Shown here one piece after another: positions 34,101 to 45,397 of a stretch of 64,000 nt of DNA. Position 1 is the first letter of the stretch; each line of letters starts with the position of its first letter. The notes under the pieces are model-generated. The model had not been told where the DNA came from and made no database searches. It was given only the letters and a program-made list of their open reading frames with translations. This DNA is from Eutrigla gurnardus (taxonomy: Eukaryota; Chordata; Actinopteri; Perciformes; Triglidae). Made by a program: the position numbers and the translations under genes. Where the stretch lies: contig OY741281.1 of the NCBI GenBank assembly GCA_963514095.1, positions 8,901,819-8,965,818 of the forward strand, written 5' to 3'.

Positions 34101-37100
34101 GAATAGAATTGTTTCGGCAAATGCAGACGTCTAATTCTCGCTACCATATTGGCCGAATTATATTTTGACACATAATTTGTCGTTCATTCCATGTGCATTA
34201 AACAGCACATGAATCCGTCTCATATTCATGAAGAGGTTTCAATTTCATGATGTAGCTTTATATTAGTCACACGCTGGTGAAGAAAGTCTGCAGCAGCCTG
34301 TCCCCACTCCTCCTCTGCATAACTTTTCAAGGCTATGTAGGTCAGCTGTCTCACTGAAACGGTGCCATTTTTGTTTTTTCAACCACAATTTTTAAATTCT
34401 TCATTGTGTATTCTCTCATGTCATTGGAAATTGCGTTTCTTTACTGCAGAGGTGACATGTCGGGGAGACAAATGCTAATCACACACATTTATAGCCTTTG
34501 CCTCGGAAGCAGCGGAGGCATATAAAACTCCAGCAATCAGAGTTATGTAACTGTACTTTCTAAATAGACTCATTTTCAAAGCCTGGATTCACAGGCATAC
34601 AGTTTCCCCATTATGGCCTCTCAACCATCATAAACATCAGCATAAGACGATGTGACACTGATGAAGTCACTTTGCATCTTAAAGTCGAAATCCAAACTCA
34701 TACAAAGAACTTTTTTTTTTTTTTTTTTAATAGCAAACAAACCACGGCTGCTTCCCAAACTTTTGGGGGTAAAACAACTTTAATGATCGCGAGCTTGAAT
34801 TTTGAAAGGATTTTTTTCACTCTCTTTGATCTTTTTATTTCCAATTCACCTTCACATACTCCAGAGTCATGAACATTTATAATATGCAAAGCTCTCCTCC
34901 ATTAAATCATACTCTATGTGAAAGCTTCAAAACCTTCTTAGAAGCCTCTGACCTCAAACACTATGAAAAGTAGCACCGGCTGCCTCTGCTGGCCCCGAGG
35001 TCTTAGCTTACACAGCCCACTGAAAAAAAAATACATAAAAAATGAAATAAAACATTACCCTCCACACACACACACCCTTTACCACCCAGGCAGTCAGGTA
35101 CACAAACATACATGCACATCCATCCTTGACCCGATATGCAGAGTGCAATTAAAGCTGTTTTGAAATGCAAGCATCTGCAAACAAAGTCCACTGTTTGATG
35201 CATGGCTGCTCATCTAGAAGACATGAAGGGTGTTAAGGGGTGAAGGAGGCAGTAAAACATCACAGGAACCATCAGCACTTTGCAGCAGGGCTGGTATTTT
35301 TCTTCGATAATCCATTCTGCTCCTTTTGACGAAAGATAAAACCTCAGGAGCTATTTCCCCAACACATATCCTCACGCGCCTGTGAGATATTACCCTCGCC
35401 TTATCTGGGAAACATATGGGCAGAGCTTTGATAGATTGCGGCTCTAAAAGGAAGAAATCTTTATTCAGGGAGTGACGGTGTAATCCATGTAAGCCCCCCG
35501 CTCGGTGTCTTTACACTTATCACACTATTCATTTTTTTGGTACAAAAGCACAATTTGACACTGCGGAAACTTTACACCACCTTTTAGAATTAATTAACAT
35601 TTGAGTTCATTTCTCAGCTAAAACTTGTTGTGGACGTCTCCTGTGTGCTTAATTAGCTAACAACTGAGTAATTGTGTCAACATGAGCTTTTTTCACTCTT
35701 TGGATGAAGAACCTTTGAAAAAGTGTTATTCTCCACACGATTTAGCTTCTATTATTAAAGAGCCTGCTGTGTATGATAGAAGGGCATTGCATCCTCTGAG
35801 GCAATTATGTTTATCATGTCATTAGTGGGGCCGGAGATACTACGGACCACGGTGTCCCTTAAGGGTCAAATTCAGTGCCTTCAAATTGAATAGGAGCCCA
35901 AGTACAATCTGCTCATCTCTCATTTTAAGGTAGATCATTACTTGCTCCAGGGATGTTTATTGACTTTACCCTCATCTACTGTAGAAAGATTAGTTGGGTT
36001 TTTAAAATGATGAGCTAAAATATTCAAATTAGTCGGATACCTTTCAACCTGCTGCAGTTCTGAAAGGTAATATTTGCCCAGCCATGATCTCCTACCAAGG
36101 ATGAATTGGTCCAAAAATAAAGCTACAAGCTGAAAACGTTCTGTATAACTATAAAAAATACAGAAACGCTCCATATTAAGACGATTAACTTGAATACAGA
36201 TTATTTCAATAATTGATGATTCTTTTCCCCCAGATAAAAGCTTGAGAAAATAATGAGAAATCAAAATTGTAATTATGACTTAAAATTGCTTGGTTAGTCG
36301 ACCCAACAGTTCAAAACCAAACATAATCAATTTGATATCAAATGAAACGGAAAAAAGCAGAAAATCGAGAAGCTCCGATAAGAGAATGTTTGGCATTTTG
36401 ACTCGACAAACAACTCAAATGATTAATTGATGATCAAAATATTTTCTCACAATGAATCACCAAATTATTTCTCCACTGACATAAATTAAGTGGACACTCG
36501 AAGGATTTCAGATATAAAACATTCCATATGGATAAAAGCTGCAAATAAGACAAAATAAGATCTTACATCTCCTAGAATGCATTTAGCATTTTTCATCATT
36601 TTATTTTTTAGACCAAACTCCCGATCTGTGGTTCATTAAGATATGCAAACTGATATATTAACCTGATAATGTTATAGTACACGCTCAGCTAATACAACAA
36701 TAAGTACAATCCAATGTGTTTGTTAGATTAAAACAGAATCTATGAACTATTATTCTGTTGATTTAAAAATAGAAGCATTATTCTTTGAACTATGAATCCT
36801 TTTGTAAAGGACCTCCATTTATATAGCAATTTTCTGGTCTTTTCAACCACTCAAGGCACTTTATTTCAATAAGTCCTGGGATAAAACGCTTTTAGATTCA
36901 CTCTCCTGCTGTATGCATGCAGCTATCCATCTTCTGGAGCCTTAAAAATGTCCAGTTTACACTTGTTTACAAACACAGACCTCCAGGGCAGGTACTCGTA
37001 TATTTGCTGCCCGAGGAAAAAAAAGACAAGTTAGGAGCCTGGGAGTAATTTGAAAGTTTAAGTTTCCCATGGCAACCACACTGGGAGAATAATTTGGTGA

Positions 37101-39639
37101 AAAATGGGGTGAAAAAAAAAAAAAAAAAAAACTGCATGGAAGGGAGGCGAATGATAGATTCTGAGAGTGACTGATTTGCTGCAGCATTTATCCGATAATG
37201 GATTCATTTGAATTCAAATCAAACACAACTCATGCACTTTGTGAATACAAATATGCCTTAAATAGACACATGAGCAAAGATAGCTGCTGCATGTCAGTTG
37301 AGAACTTGCCTTTGGCTACCTTATATGACCTTAGCCGCAGGCCAGCCCTCAGGCTCCTCACAACTTTTGGAGGAATTTCTGTGCTCTTTGTTTCAATCCA
37401 ATTGTGGAAAAAGACCAAAAAAAAAAACAAAAAAAAACAGCAGAGGGAAATAATGAGCAAGAAAAGGAGGGAAGAAGAATTTGACAGAGGATTGTTATGC
37501 AGGGAAGACAGCCATTATGTCAGGACGTACAAGTGGAGGGTCTAAAATATTCATTCACTTCCTTTGGTCTTTTCTTTGGACCGTCGTCAGCATTTCTGAC
37601 GCAACCAACACTGAAAAAGAACATGACAGAACAGAAGAGTCAGTCAGGGCTGGTTGGAGATAACTGATCAGCACGTACAAAAACCACCATATAAGTGATA
37701 GCATTTCTTTGTGTCAGTGCTCATGTTAGTGGCCGAGCCCTTGTTTCCCGTCATCATTACACTGCATTTTTTTTGGGGGGGGGATGACATTCACTATTCG
37801 TGACAGCTACTGAACTTTTCAGACACACATTGTTACAAAATACTCAATAGCTGCAAATGAAGGCAAATCGCACCGTTTAGAAGTGTGCCGTCTCCTTTAA
37901 TGTCGCCCCGCTGACAAAATGACAGCACTTTGAAGTTTTAGTTTCGTCGTCTCTTTGACATATTACTTAATGAATGTGAGAGCTTTCTTCGTCCCCTAAT
38001 GGATGTTAGGGAAGGTGATGTCCCCTCCATTTAATGTCATATAAAGCATCATAAAGATGTCACCGACGATGCTTTGAATGGGACATCTCAGACACGATTT
38101 CTTATCGAGAAGGCAAGACTCCCCTTTTACGCAGACAAGAAATCCTGTAGATTAAAATGTAGTAATGGATGTTCTTGCTCATCCTTTCGCTTGGCAGGTA
38201 CCAAAAAAATGAACTCTCCTGAAACGGATGATTCAATACATTTAAAACAGCTATGATCAATGTTTTTTAGATTAATTATGGATCATATCCATATCACTGG
38301 ACTACAGATTCTGCAGTCGGGGGAAAAGAGCTTCAGGCGACCATATTAGTGAACAGAGTGGAGAATTTAGGAGCAAAAAAAAACCCCGATTTGAAATGAA
38401 TGATATCGCTCTGTATCTCCCGGATGTGTGAACGAGAAACAGTTTGCTAACATGTTTGCGAGAGGTGATAAAAAATGGCAGAGGTGTGGTCACACAGCTT
38501 GTTTCGGTTGTCCCAAGTGGACAAACATATCAGTGAATGCAGTTTTCAAACATCCAGTGAAAAAAAATCCCACAAGTGATGCATATGTGACCTAGATCTG
38601 TATCTGTGTGAGCAGCACAAACACATGGAATCTGATCTGTTAGGTTCTGATTTGTGTTATGGTTGGATTTGTAATTTTTCATGTGACTTTTACGTCACTC
38701 TAGATCGACATATTTCAGTGCCATGTAGCCAGTCACATCACTATCCCACCACTCCTGGCTCCCATTCAGCATCTAACACCCATTGCTCCATAAAAAGCCC
38801 AAACATGTGAAGGCTCTCTTTTTATCCTCGCCTCTGTCCTCATCTGCTCACAAAAAAACATGAAGTAATCTACAGAATGCAACATCTGTTTGGCATAAAT
38901 GTGCACACTATCTTCCACTATTGCACCACCAAAATTTACAAAATATAATTTTGTAGAATAGTGTTTGTGTTGTTTGTTTGCAAGAAATTGGTGCATGTAA
39001 TTGTGTTTACTGTACTAACAGGATTTACACAAGCCAAGCACGTTTCGTATGCACACCGAGTACACTGCTCACTTCTCCAGCATCAACACTCGCCCCTTTG
39101 AATTAGTAAACTCGGGACGCAGCATTGAAGTTCCTCTGCACCATCCCAAGAGTGCATACCCATATCTCCCTAAGTGGTCCCATTGCAAAAAGTGTCACGC
39201 ACGACAAATTAATGAACCGATGCGGAGAGATTGCTCCTATAGGGGGGCTCGCAGACACCTAATGAATTGGAAAGCTGACCAGGAGGAGATGCTGGGGGAA
39301 ACTTCTGGAGACCAAGGTTGCATTTCCTGGTTGGGGCTCCAGAAAAGTTCAAGATGCTTGCTGTGATAATCGTATCCACTCAAGTGTTATATTATAATGG
39401 GCTTCTTGCAGGAATGGATAAAGGAAATAAATGGTATTTGTGTTCCAACCCTGTCTTTACAAAATGACATTCCCATACAACTAAATTGCTCACTCAATTA
39501 TGTTTACATTTTTTATAGTTGTAGTTTTAAACAGCTTGAAACAAAACACGCTACTAACCTACATATGTTTAGGCAACAAAACCACTTGGTTAAGTTTTGA
39601 AAAAACAACTTGGTTGATTTAAAATGTTTACTAAATTTA
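28198..39639. other. Long gene-free region downstream of the cadherin
   Basis: More than 11 kb with no exon I can support on either strand. Noted content: candidate conserved blocks at 28690-28960, 30560-30690 and 35330-35480; a GC-rich block at 30040-30240; homopolymers (T18 at 30696, T21 near 31443, C13 at 34080, T18 near 34711, A19 near 37112); TA repeats near 29175. ORFs up to 115 codons (37198-37545) are lysine-rich translations of A-runs or otherwise featureless. Confidence 0.55.
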
Positions 39640-39652
39640 AATATTTAAAGAC

Positions 39653-39742
39653 CCCGCCTTCGCCCAATGACAGCTGGGATCGGCTCCAGCCCCCCCCCCG
39701 CGACCCTGAATACAGGATAAGCGGTAGACAATGGATGGATGG
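39653..39742 (+). mobile_element. 90-bp retroposon with perfect 13-bp target duplication
   Basis: Insert starts CCCCGCCTTCGCCCAATGAC, contains GGGATCGGCTCCAGCCC, GCGACCCTGAATACAGGATA and AGCGGTAGACAATGG, and ends with ATGGATGGATGG. It is flanked by identical AAATATTTAAAGA copies at 39640-39652 and 39743-39755. The sequence is the familiar fish CCGCGACCCTGAA...GGATAAGCGG repeat, the 3' end of a LINE/SINE family with a GGATGG-type tail. Target duplication plus simple tail show insertion by target-primed reverse transcription of a very short, 5' truncated copy. Confidence 0.9.
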
Positions 39743-39755
39743 AAATATTTAAAGA

Positions 39756-40754
39756 TTTAAAATTACTAGGAAATTCAAACACAACAAAACAAAAACCCAG
39801 CAAAATGACTTGGTTATGTTTAGTCAACACCAATATTTGGTTCAAATGGGACTGAACAACGGTCTCCTGGGTGACAGTCCTTCTGTGGACTCTTGATAGT
39901 ATTCTATCATACGTCAAGGGTAAACTTAATCCAAAACAACATGCGTTTCCCTCAAAATGCAACTCACAATGCCCTCTTGTTCTATGGGAACATCATTTTT
40001 AGGCGACCAGGCTGTTTTGATCGTTCACAATTTACTTGAACTATTTATCTATTTGAATTTGGGATGCACCTTTGTGTTCTTATTTTTGATTGAGTGCTTT
40101 TGCCAAAATAAATACAATCTCCTCAAATTTTAGTTTTAGAAAACAAGTCTCCATACTGCTCTTTGATGCTTTCATTTTCCTGTAACGCCAATACTGATGC
40201 TCTAGAAAATCACATGTACCTCAATTTCACTGCTGAAGTTCTGTGAAATCTCTCCAATTCTCAGACATGTTTACGGGTCATGGGCACATAATAAACACGT
40301 CTACAATTTATGATTAAAGCTGTGTTCCTCATTCAGGACACCCGGATTATGAGCATATTTGGATGGTTCAGAATGTTTGGTACATCTAGAATGAAATGTC
40401 AAGAGAAAATACAAGAGAATGTTGCTGCATGAGATCAACTCTGTGTTACCTTACCTCCCTTCAGTTAATATCAAAGAAGCTTGGGAAATTGTGCATAATT
40501 GTGTTCCAAAAATGTGGGTGATTTTGAATGAGCGTTTCATAGATAATGGCATTTTGAAAGAAATGACACAAAACATATTGTAAGACTAGAGGTGTCATTA
40601 TTGTGCATATGGCTAGCTCAGCATCATCCTCTGCTTGGTGAATCATAAACACCGTTTGATAATACCGCCCACCATGATAATCTAACCGCTTGCTATGAAT
40701 CCAATCTTGGAGGAAGAAGACAAATGTACGTACATTTTTTTCACATATCCACTC
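39756..40754. other. Non-coding sequence beyond the cadherin 3' end
   Basis: No exon or repeat recognised. It lies downstream of the cadherin poly(A) signal on the minus strand. Confidence 0.6.
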
Positions 40755-41062
40755 ATATGGATTTCAGGACTTTATTGAGCAATAAAAAATATACACCAAG
40801 GAAAATATCATTTTCCTTTTCCCCCATACTCTTGTTCTTCAATCTCAAAATCTGATTTTAATACTTCCAGATGAACGACCCATGATCCAAAGCGAAAAAA
40901 TTAAAAGAAAAAAAAAATAGCAGTCTTGTTTTTTTTTTTTTAGTTCAACAGTTATAAACCACCGGAACAGTTTGAAAGCATCTCTGTTAATATTGTTCAC
41001 TGAAGATTTTTGAAAAAATGGATTTCAACCAGATTTGGTTTGAACGGGATCGAAATCACAGA
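40755..41062 (-). other. Probable 3' UTR of the cadherin gene
   Basis: Sequence between the TAG stop and the likely cleavage site. It is AT-rich with an A14 run on the minus strand (about 40928-40941) and T-rich patches. A longer UTR using later signals cannot be excluded. Confidence 0.5.
40771..40776 (-). terminator. Poly(A) signal AATAAA of the cadherin gene
   Basis: TTTATT on the plus strand is AATAAA on the minus strand, 287 bases after the stop codon and the first canonical hexamer there. A weaker ATTAAA variant lies closer, at about 40856-40861. Cleavage would be expected near 40745-40760. Assignment rests on position only. Confidence 0.55.
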
Positions 41063-41565
41063 CTAGGTCGTCACATCCGAATCTGCTTCTCCGTAGAGTT
41101 CTGCCAGCTTCTGGAACTCGGGCCCCCAGTCGTCCAGGTAGTGATAATCCTGCTCCGATTGCGTGGCCGGAGTGTCTAAAGGGCTGACGGTTCCCGTGGG
41201 CGAGCCCTGACCCTCGTAGGCGTAGGTCTGGAGGGAGTCGTAGGGCGGCACGCTGGTGTCCATGTCGGCCTCCACCAGTCTCTGCTTGATGAACTCGTGC
41301 ACATCCACCTCGTCCAGCTCCGCCGACGCACTCCGGCAGCTGTGGGGCGCCGCGCAGTGTTTTCTGTCCGGACGGACGTCCCGCCGGAACTTGAGCTCTT
41401 CGGCGGCGGCCGGGTTACGGAGGGCGATGATGTCGAAGGCCTCGGTGTCCTCCTCGCCTCCGCCCTCGTCGTCGTACGTGACCACGTTCTCTCGGATGTC
41501 CTCCTCGGAGATGATGAGGGGCTCTTTCTTGCTCCGCCTCAGTGTGATGAAGAGAACCACGATGG
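41063..41565 (-). CDS. cdh20: Type II cadherin, last exon (cytoplasmic tail)
   Basis: Final 503-bp coding exon, ending in TAG at 41063-41065. The acceptor TTGTGTTTTGCAG precedes it, and its first two bases complete the alanine codon begun in the 252-bp exon. It starts with the last transmembrane residues (IVVLFITL), then basic RRSKKEPL, the juxtamembrane p120-catenin-binding segment (EEDIRENVVTYDDEGGGEED, then TEAFDI), a variable linker, and the beta-catenin-binding region (VDVHEFIKQRL, PPYDSLQTYAYEGQGS, YLDDWGPEFQKLAELYG). The protein would join cell-cell adhesions to actin through catenins. The ALRNPAAAEELKFRRD stretch, FIKQRL.EADMD and the DSDVTT terminus favour cadherin-20 over cadherins 6-12 from memory; cdh7 is the main alternative. 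Odd: the acidic Ser-rich motif after YEGQGS reads TVSPLDTP rather than the usual SLSSLES-like sequence. The exon is much more GC/CpG-rich than flanking DNA. Confidence 0.93.
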
Positions 41566-44500
41566 CTGCAAAACACAAGGAGAAGCGCTAGTGATAATAG
41601 CCAAAAACATTACAATAAATAAAGTTTAATTTTCTAAACTAACTTCCATATTTAATAGAAAATATCTTTCTTCAACAATTCAGTTGACAAAGCTGCTTAA
41701 CTGAAGAACATCACAGCTGAATGTGTTTACCACGCTCAGCCATGTTTTTCGTTAACACCCGACTAAATGAACACAATGTGCATATTTATCCGATTTTCCA
41801 TCGGGACAATAAAACTACCCAAGCAACGAAGAGTTGCAAGTCAATAATACGTCATTAGCCGTCATTAGCCGTGATGTTACTTTGAACGCAAGCTGTCGCA
41901 AATGATGACAATATACACAGCATCATCATCTGGGGAGCAAATTTCATCTCCCATCCAGCCAAAAATGCATAAAAGGAGTCAGTCTGTGACTATAAAGCGA
42001 ACGCGAGTCAGCATAGCGTGTCTCATGTAATCATCTTGTACCTTGAGGTGAATCCAGTGATGGATAGAATGAGCCAGCTCTGCCACATTAAAGAAAATAT
42101 AGCATGATGTGGCATAATGTCTCTGCACATTAGTACCTTATGGAGTGAAATATCTTTTTCCGACTGTTAATGAAGTCATGGAGCCGAGTAATATTTGATG
42201 ACATGCTTCAGCTCGGAACTTGTTCCTGCAACTAATGAGTTATACTTCTTTGGGTTAATGATGACCTCTCTGCAAGATGTTAACACGAACATCTATTAAA
42301 TAAAACAACAGATTACATTTGTACCGCGGTGCGATATCTAAAAGGAGTTCATTATGCTGCATTAAAAGCCAGCCAGATCAGCGCTCCTGCAGAGGCGCCT
42401 TAGCTTCACAAGCAAATTGCATTGAATATCAGCAAAATATGCATTTTTCTTCCCCGATGGTGATATAAATGTTTTCTCCATCTTCACGTTCCACAGCAAA
42501 CTGTTATGAATATGCTTTATCTAGTCAGCAACATATTAAGAGGTGGTGGATTAAGAGGAGGTCGAGGTTTTCAGCTTTAATAATGCCAAAGGATGCAATG
42601 AGGCTAATCTACTGTATTTGCTCAAGCATTACATTATATATATATATATATAGTAGTGACTATGGCGCAGACTATAAAGCAATTTCAAAGGGAAAATGTA
42701 AGCCTGAGAGTAGAATTAGAAAAAAGGTGCATTGACACCAAGCTTCTGCTGTTTATTCACCGGAGCCTTAACTCCTTCAGTTCACCTTCAGGTGAGAATA
42801 ATCCCATCCAAACTGTGGCAGTACTGAAAAAGTGCACCAGAAAAAAAAGCCAGACCTCTTCCAGGTTTTGTCACTGGAACCAGAACCAGCTACAATACGA
42901 CACAGCCCTCTTTTTTGGGGGGTAATCACGGACAGATTAACTCATCAGGGAGTCCACAAGAAAATAGATCTACTGTGAACTAAAGCACTGTGACTGACAC
43001 AGAGGGGTTCTGGGAAAATGCTCAATTGCCGAAAACCTACAAACTTTTGCCACAACTGAATGCAACTTTTCAGATAAATGGTTGCCAACATAATGCTATA
43101 TACTGCTGTGGCATATTTTGGCATCTGGATGACCTTTGAACTCATGGATCTGTCCATTAAAGAAGTGTTTAAAAGTAGTTTTTAGCTGTTGAAAGCCAGA
43201 AAAGGTATTTTTTTTGTCTCTATAAAGGACTCCTGCACAAGACAGGTAATAACACAGCTTGATCTTTTGAATTTAATGCAGTGCTGCTGCATATTCTCCC
43301 CAATAAATATACAATATAAATCAAGTTAATTTCAAACAAATAGGAAAGTTAATAAGACCTGAGAACTCGCACACTTTGTCCAGCTGATAATCCAGCCCCG
43401 GGTATGAGCACACGGATAATGGCATCCGATAGACACCAGCTATGCTAATAATAAAATGAATTAACATAGTCTGGATTCCTTCCTTCCTAATGCTTTAACT
43501 GCAGGCAAATCACTACAACTCTAGTGTAGTCACTGAACTACTTTGCAATTGGATAATGTAAGACTGAATGTAGAATGCAACAGAGTAAACTTGTCCATTA
43601 TAGACTTCAATGTGCTTGACTGTATCCAAAATCACCTTATGACTAAAGTCATTACGCCCAGATTCATCCATTTACATATATTTCACTGTTCAGTCCCTTG
43701 TCTGTGGTTTTAATGAAACCTGACTGTGATTAATCTATGCAGCGACAAAAACCCCAAAAACATTCACTTTACTCCACCCGGTGCTCCGGCGTCGCCCGAG
43801 TGGGGTTAGAGAGGGTGAAAAATGCAATTTGTGCGGTACATTGATAATCGCACAACTTTTTTCAAACAACCAATTACGCGAAACGGTTGTGAGAGTGTGC
43901 CGGGTGAGCTGGGTCAGCCACCGTGAGCAGATAGGAAATAAAGAATTGAGTTCCTTTTTCGTGCCGCTACCTTTTTTAGCCACTTCCTGCTCCCACTATC
44001 TCCAGTTTTACACCTCGCCGTTGTTTAGACGTAAACATCCTGAATAGAGCAACACGGTTAATATACTTTTTTATTTACCAGCACTTCATACATTAGACCA
44101 CACTCTCCGCAGTTCATCTACTTGCATTCGTATATTCCTATCCACTGTACGGACTGTATTATATTACACTCTCTCCATTAATGCTCCCTCAATGGTCCAT
44201 TCAGGTCATTTCATTTGCCTGGCCAAGGCCAGTTGAGGCCCAGCTGTTGCTCGGTACACCACTTACAGTACCAGAGAGCATTATATCAGTGCATAGATAT
44301 CTGTTTGCTGCAGCAGAGGCCATTGGAGAAGTCTCTTTTATGCTGCGTTTATCCTGGTTATGGAAGATTACGCTGGGCGACCGGAGGACTGCGTTGTGAA
44401 ATGATGTCTGCAATCCAAACAAGTGGCCATTCGATGGGATTCCTCAAGGCACAAACCGCGGCTCGAAGTGAGCAAAACTTAGAACACAAAGTCAAAACAC

Positions 44501-45323
44501 TGAGAAGTCACTGTTGCAATATTTAAGTCAGATTGTCTTGTGTTTCATTTTAGTTGTCAACATATCAAATATATACAAATAATGTTATATGATGGTTTTT
44601 AAATGGGGTTCCCGGGAAATCTAGCTGTGCTTTAGGCCAAAGCTAATGGGGATCCGGTAATTAACTCAACTAAACTAACTTGCTGCTGTTGCACTGGACT
44701 GTAAACAAACTACTGAGGATTATTATTTCAAATAATTAACAACAAATTTACCAAATACATGGTGTTAAATTTGCCATAGTGTGTTATTCTGTATTGATCT
44801 ATCACTTGGCTTCATTCTACATTAAGCAGGCAATGATTGAATTTTGAATCCAATCCCTCATTTCAACTCAATTAGTACTTTAATACTGTACCATTTCCGT
44901 TGGAACCAAATTGGTGTAATCCAAAAAATGATCTTCTTATGAATATTTAATGTCATTTAAGTCACGTGTAAAGGCCATTATCAGCCGAGTCGGAGAGGAG
45001 ATGGTTTGTTTCCCTTTTCGGTTTTTGCTCCAAGCGTAATTAGGACGTCTTATTAGAGGGCACTGAGACAAAATGGGACATTAAAGGGACGGAAAGCAAT
45101 CACACACAAACAAATCACACTGACAAGCAAAGATGAGCACAAATTAAAATTTGAGTCCCGTCTGTGTAAGTGATATAGACGTTGATGCACTGCCTCTGCC
45201 ACTCCTGTCTGGCAACCAATCAACTTCAGTGTGGGATAGGGTTAAAAAAAAAAGAAAAACCCTCCCAGGAAGTTGAAAGATAATCTCACTATGCTTTCAC
45301 ATTTCACAGCACAGATAGTAAGG

Positions 45324-45397
<74 letters not shown>

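Noticed and set aside
37198..37545. 115-codon lysine-rich frame
   Set aside because: The lysines come from A-runs; no domain, and the 5' part overlaps a minus-strand frame of similar length.
41256..41629. Two plus-strand frames of about 110 codons
   Set aside because: Antisense shadows of the GC-rich last cadherin exon.
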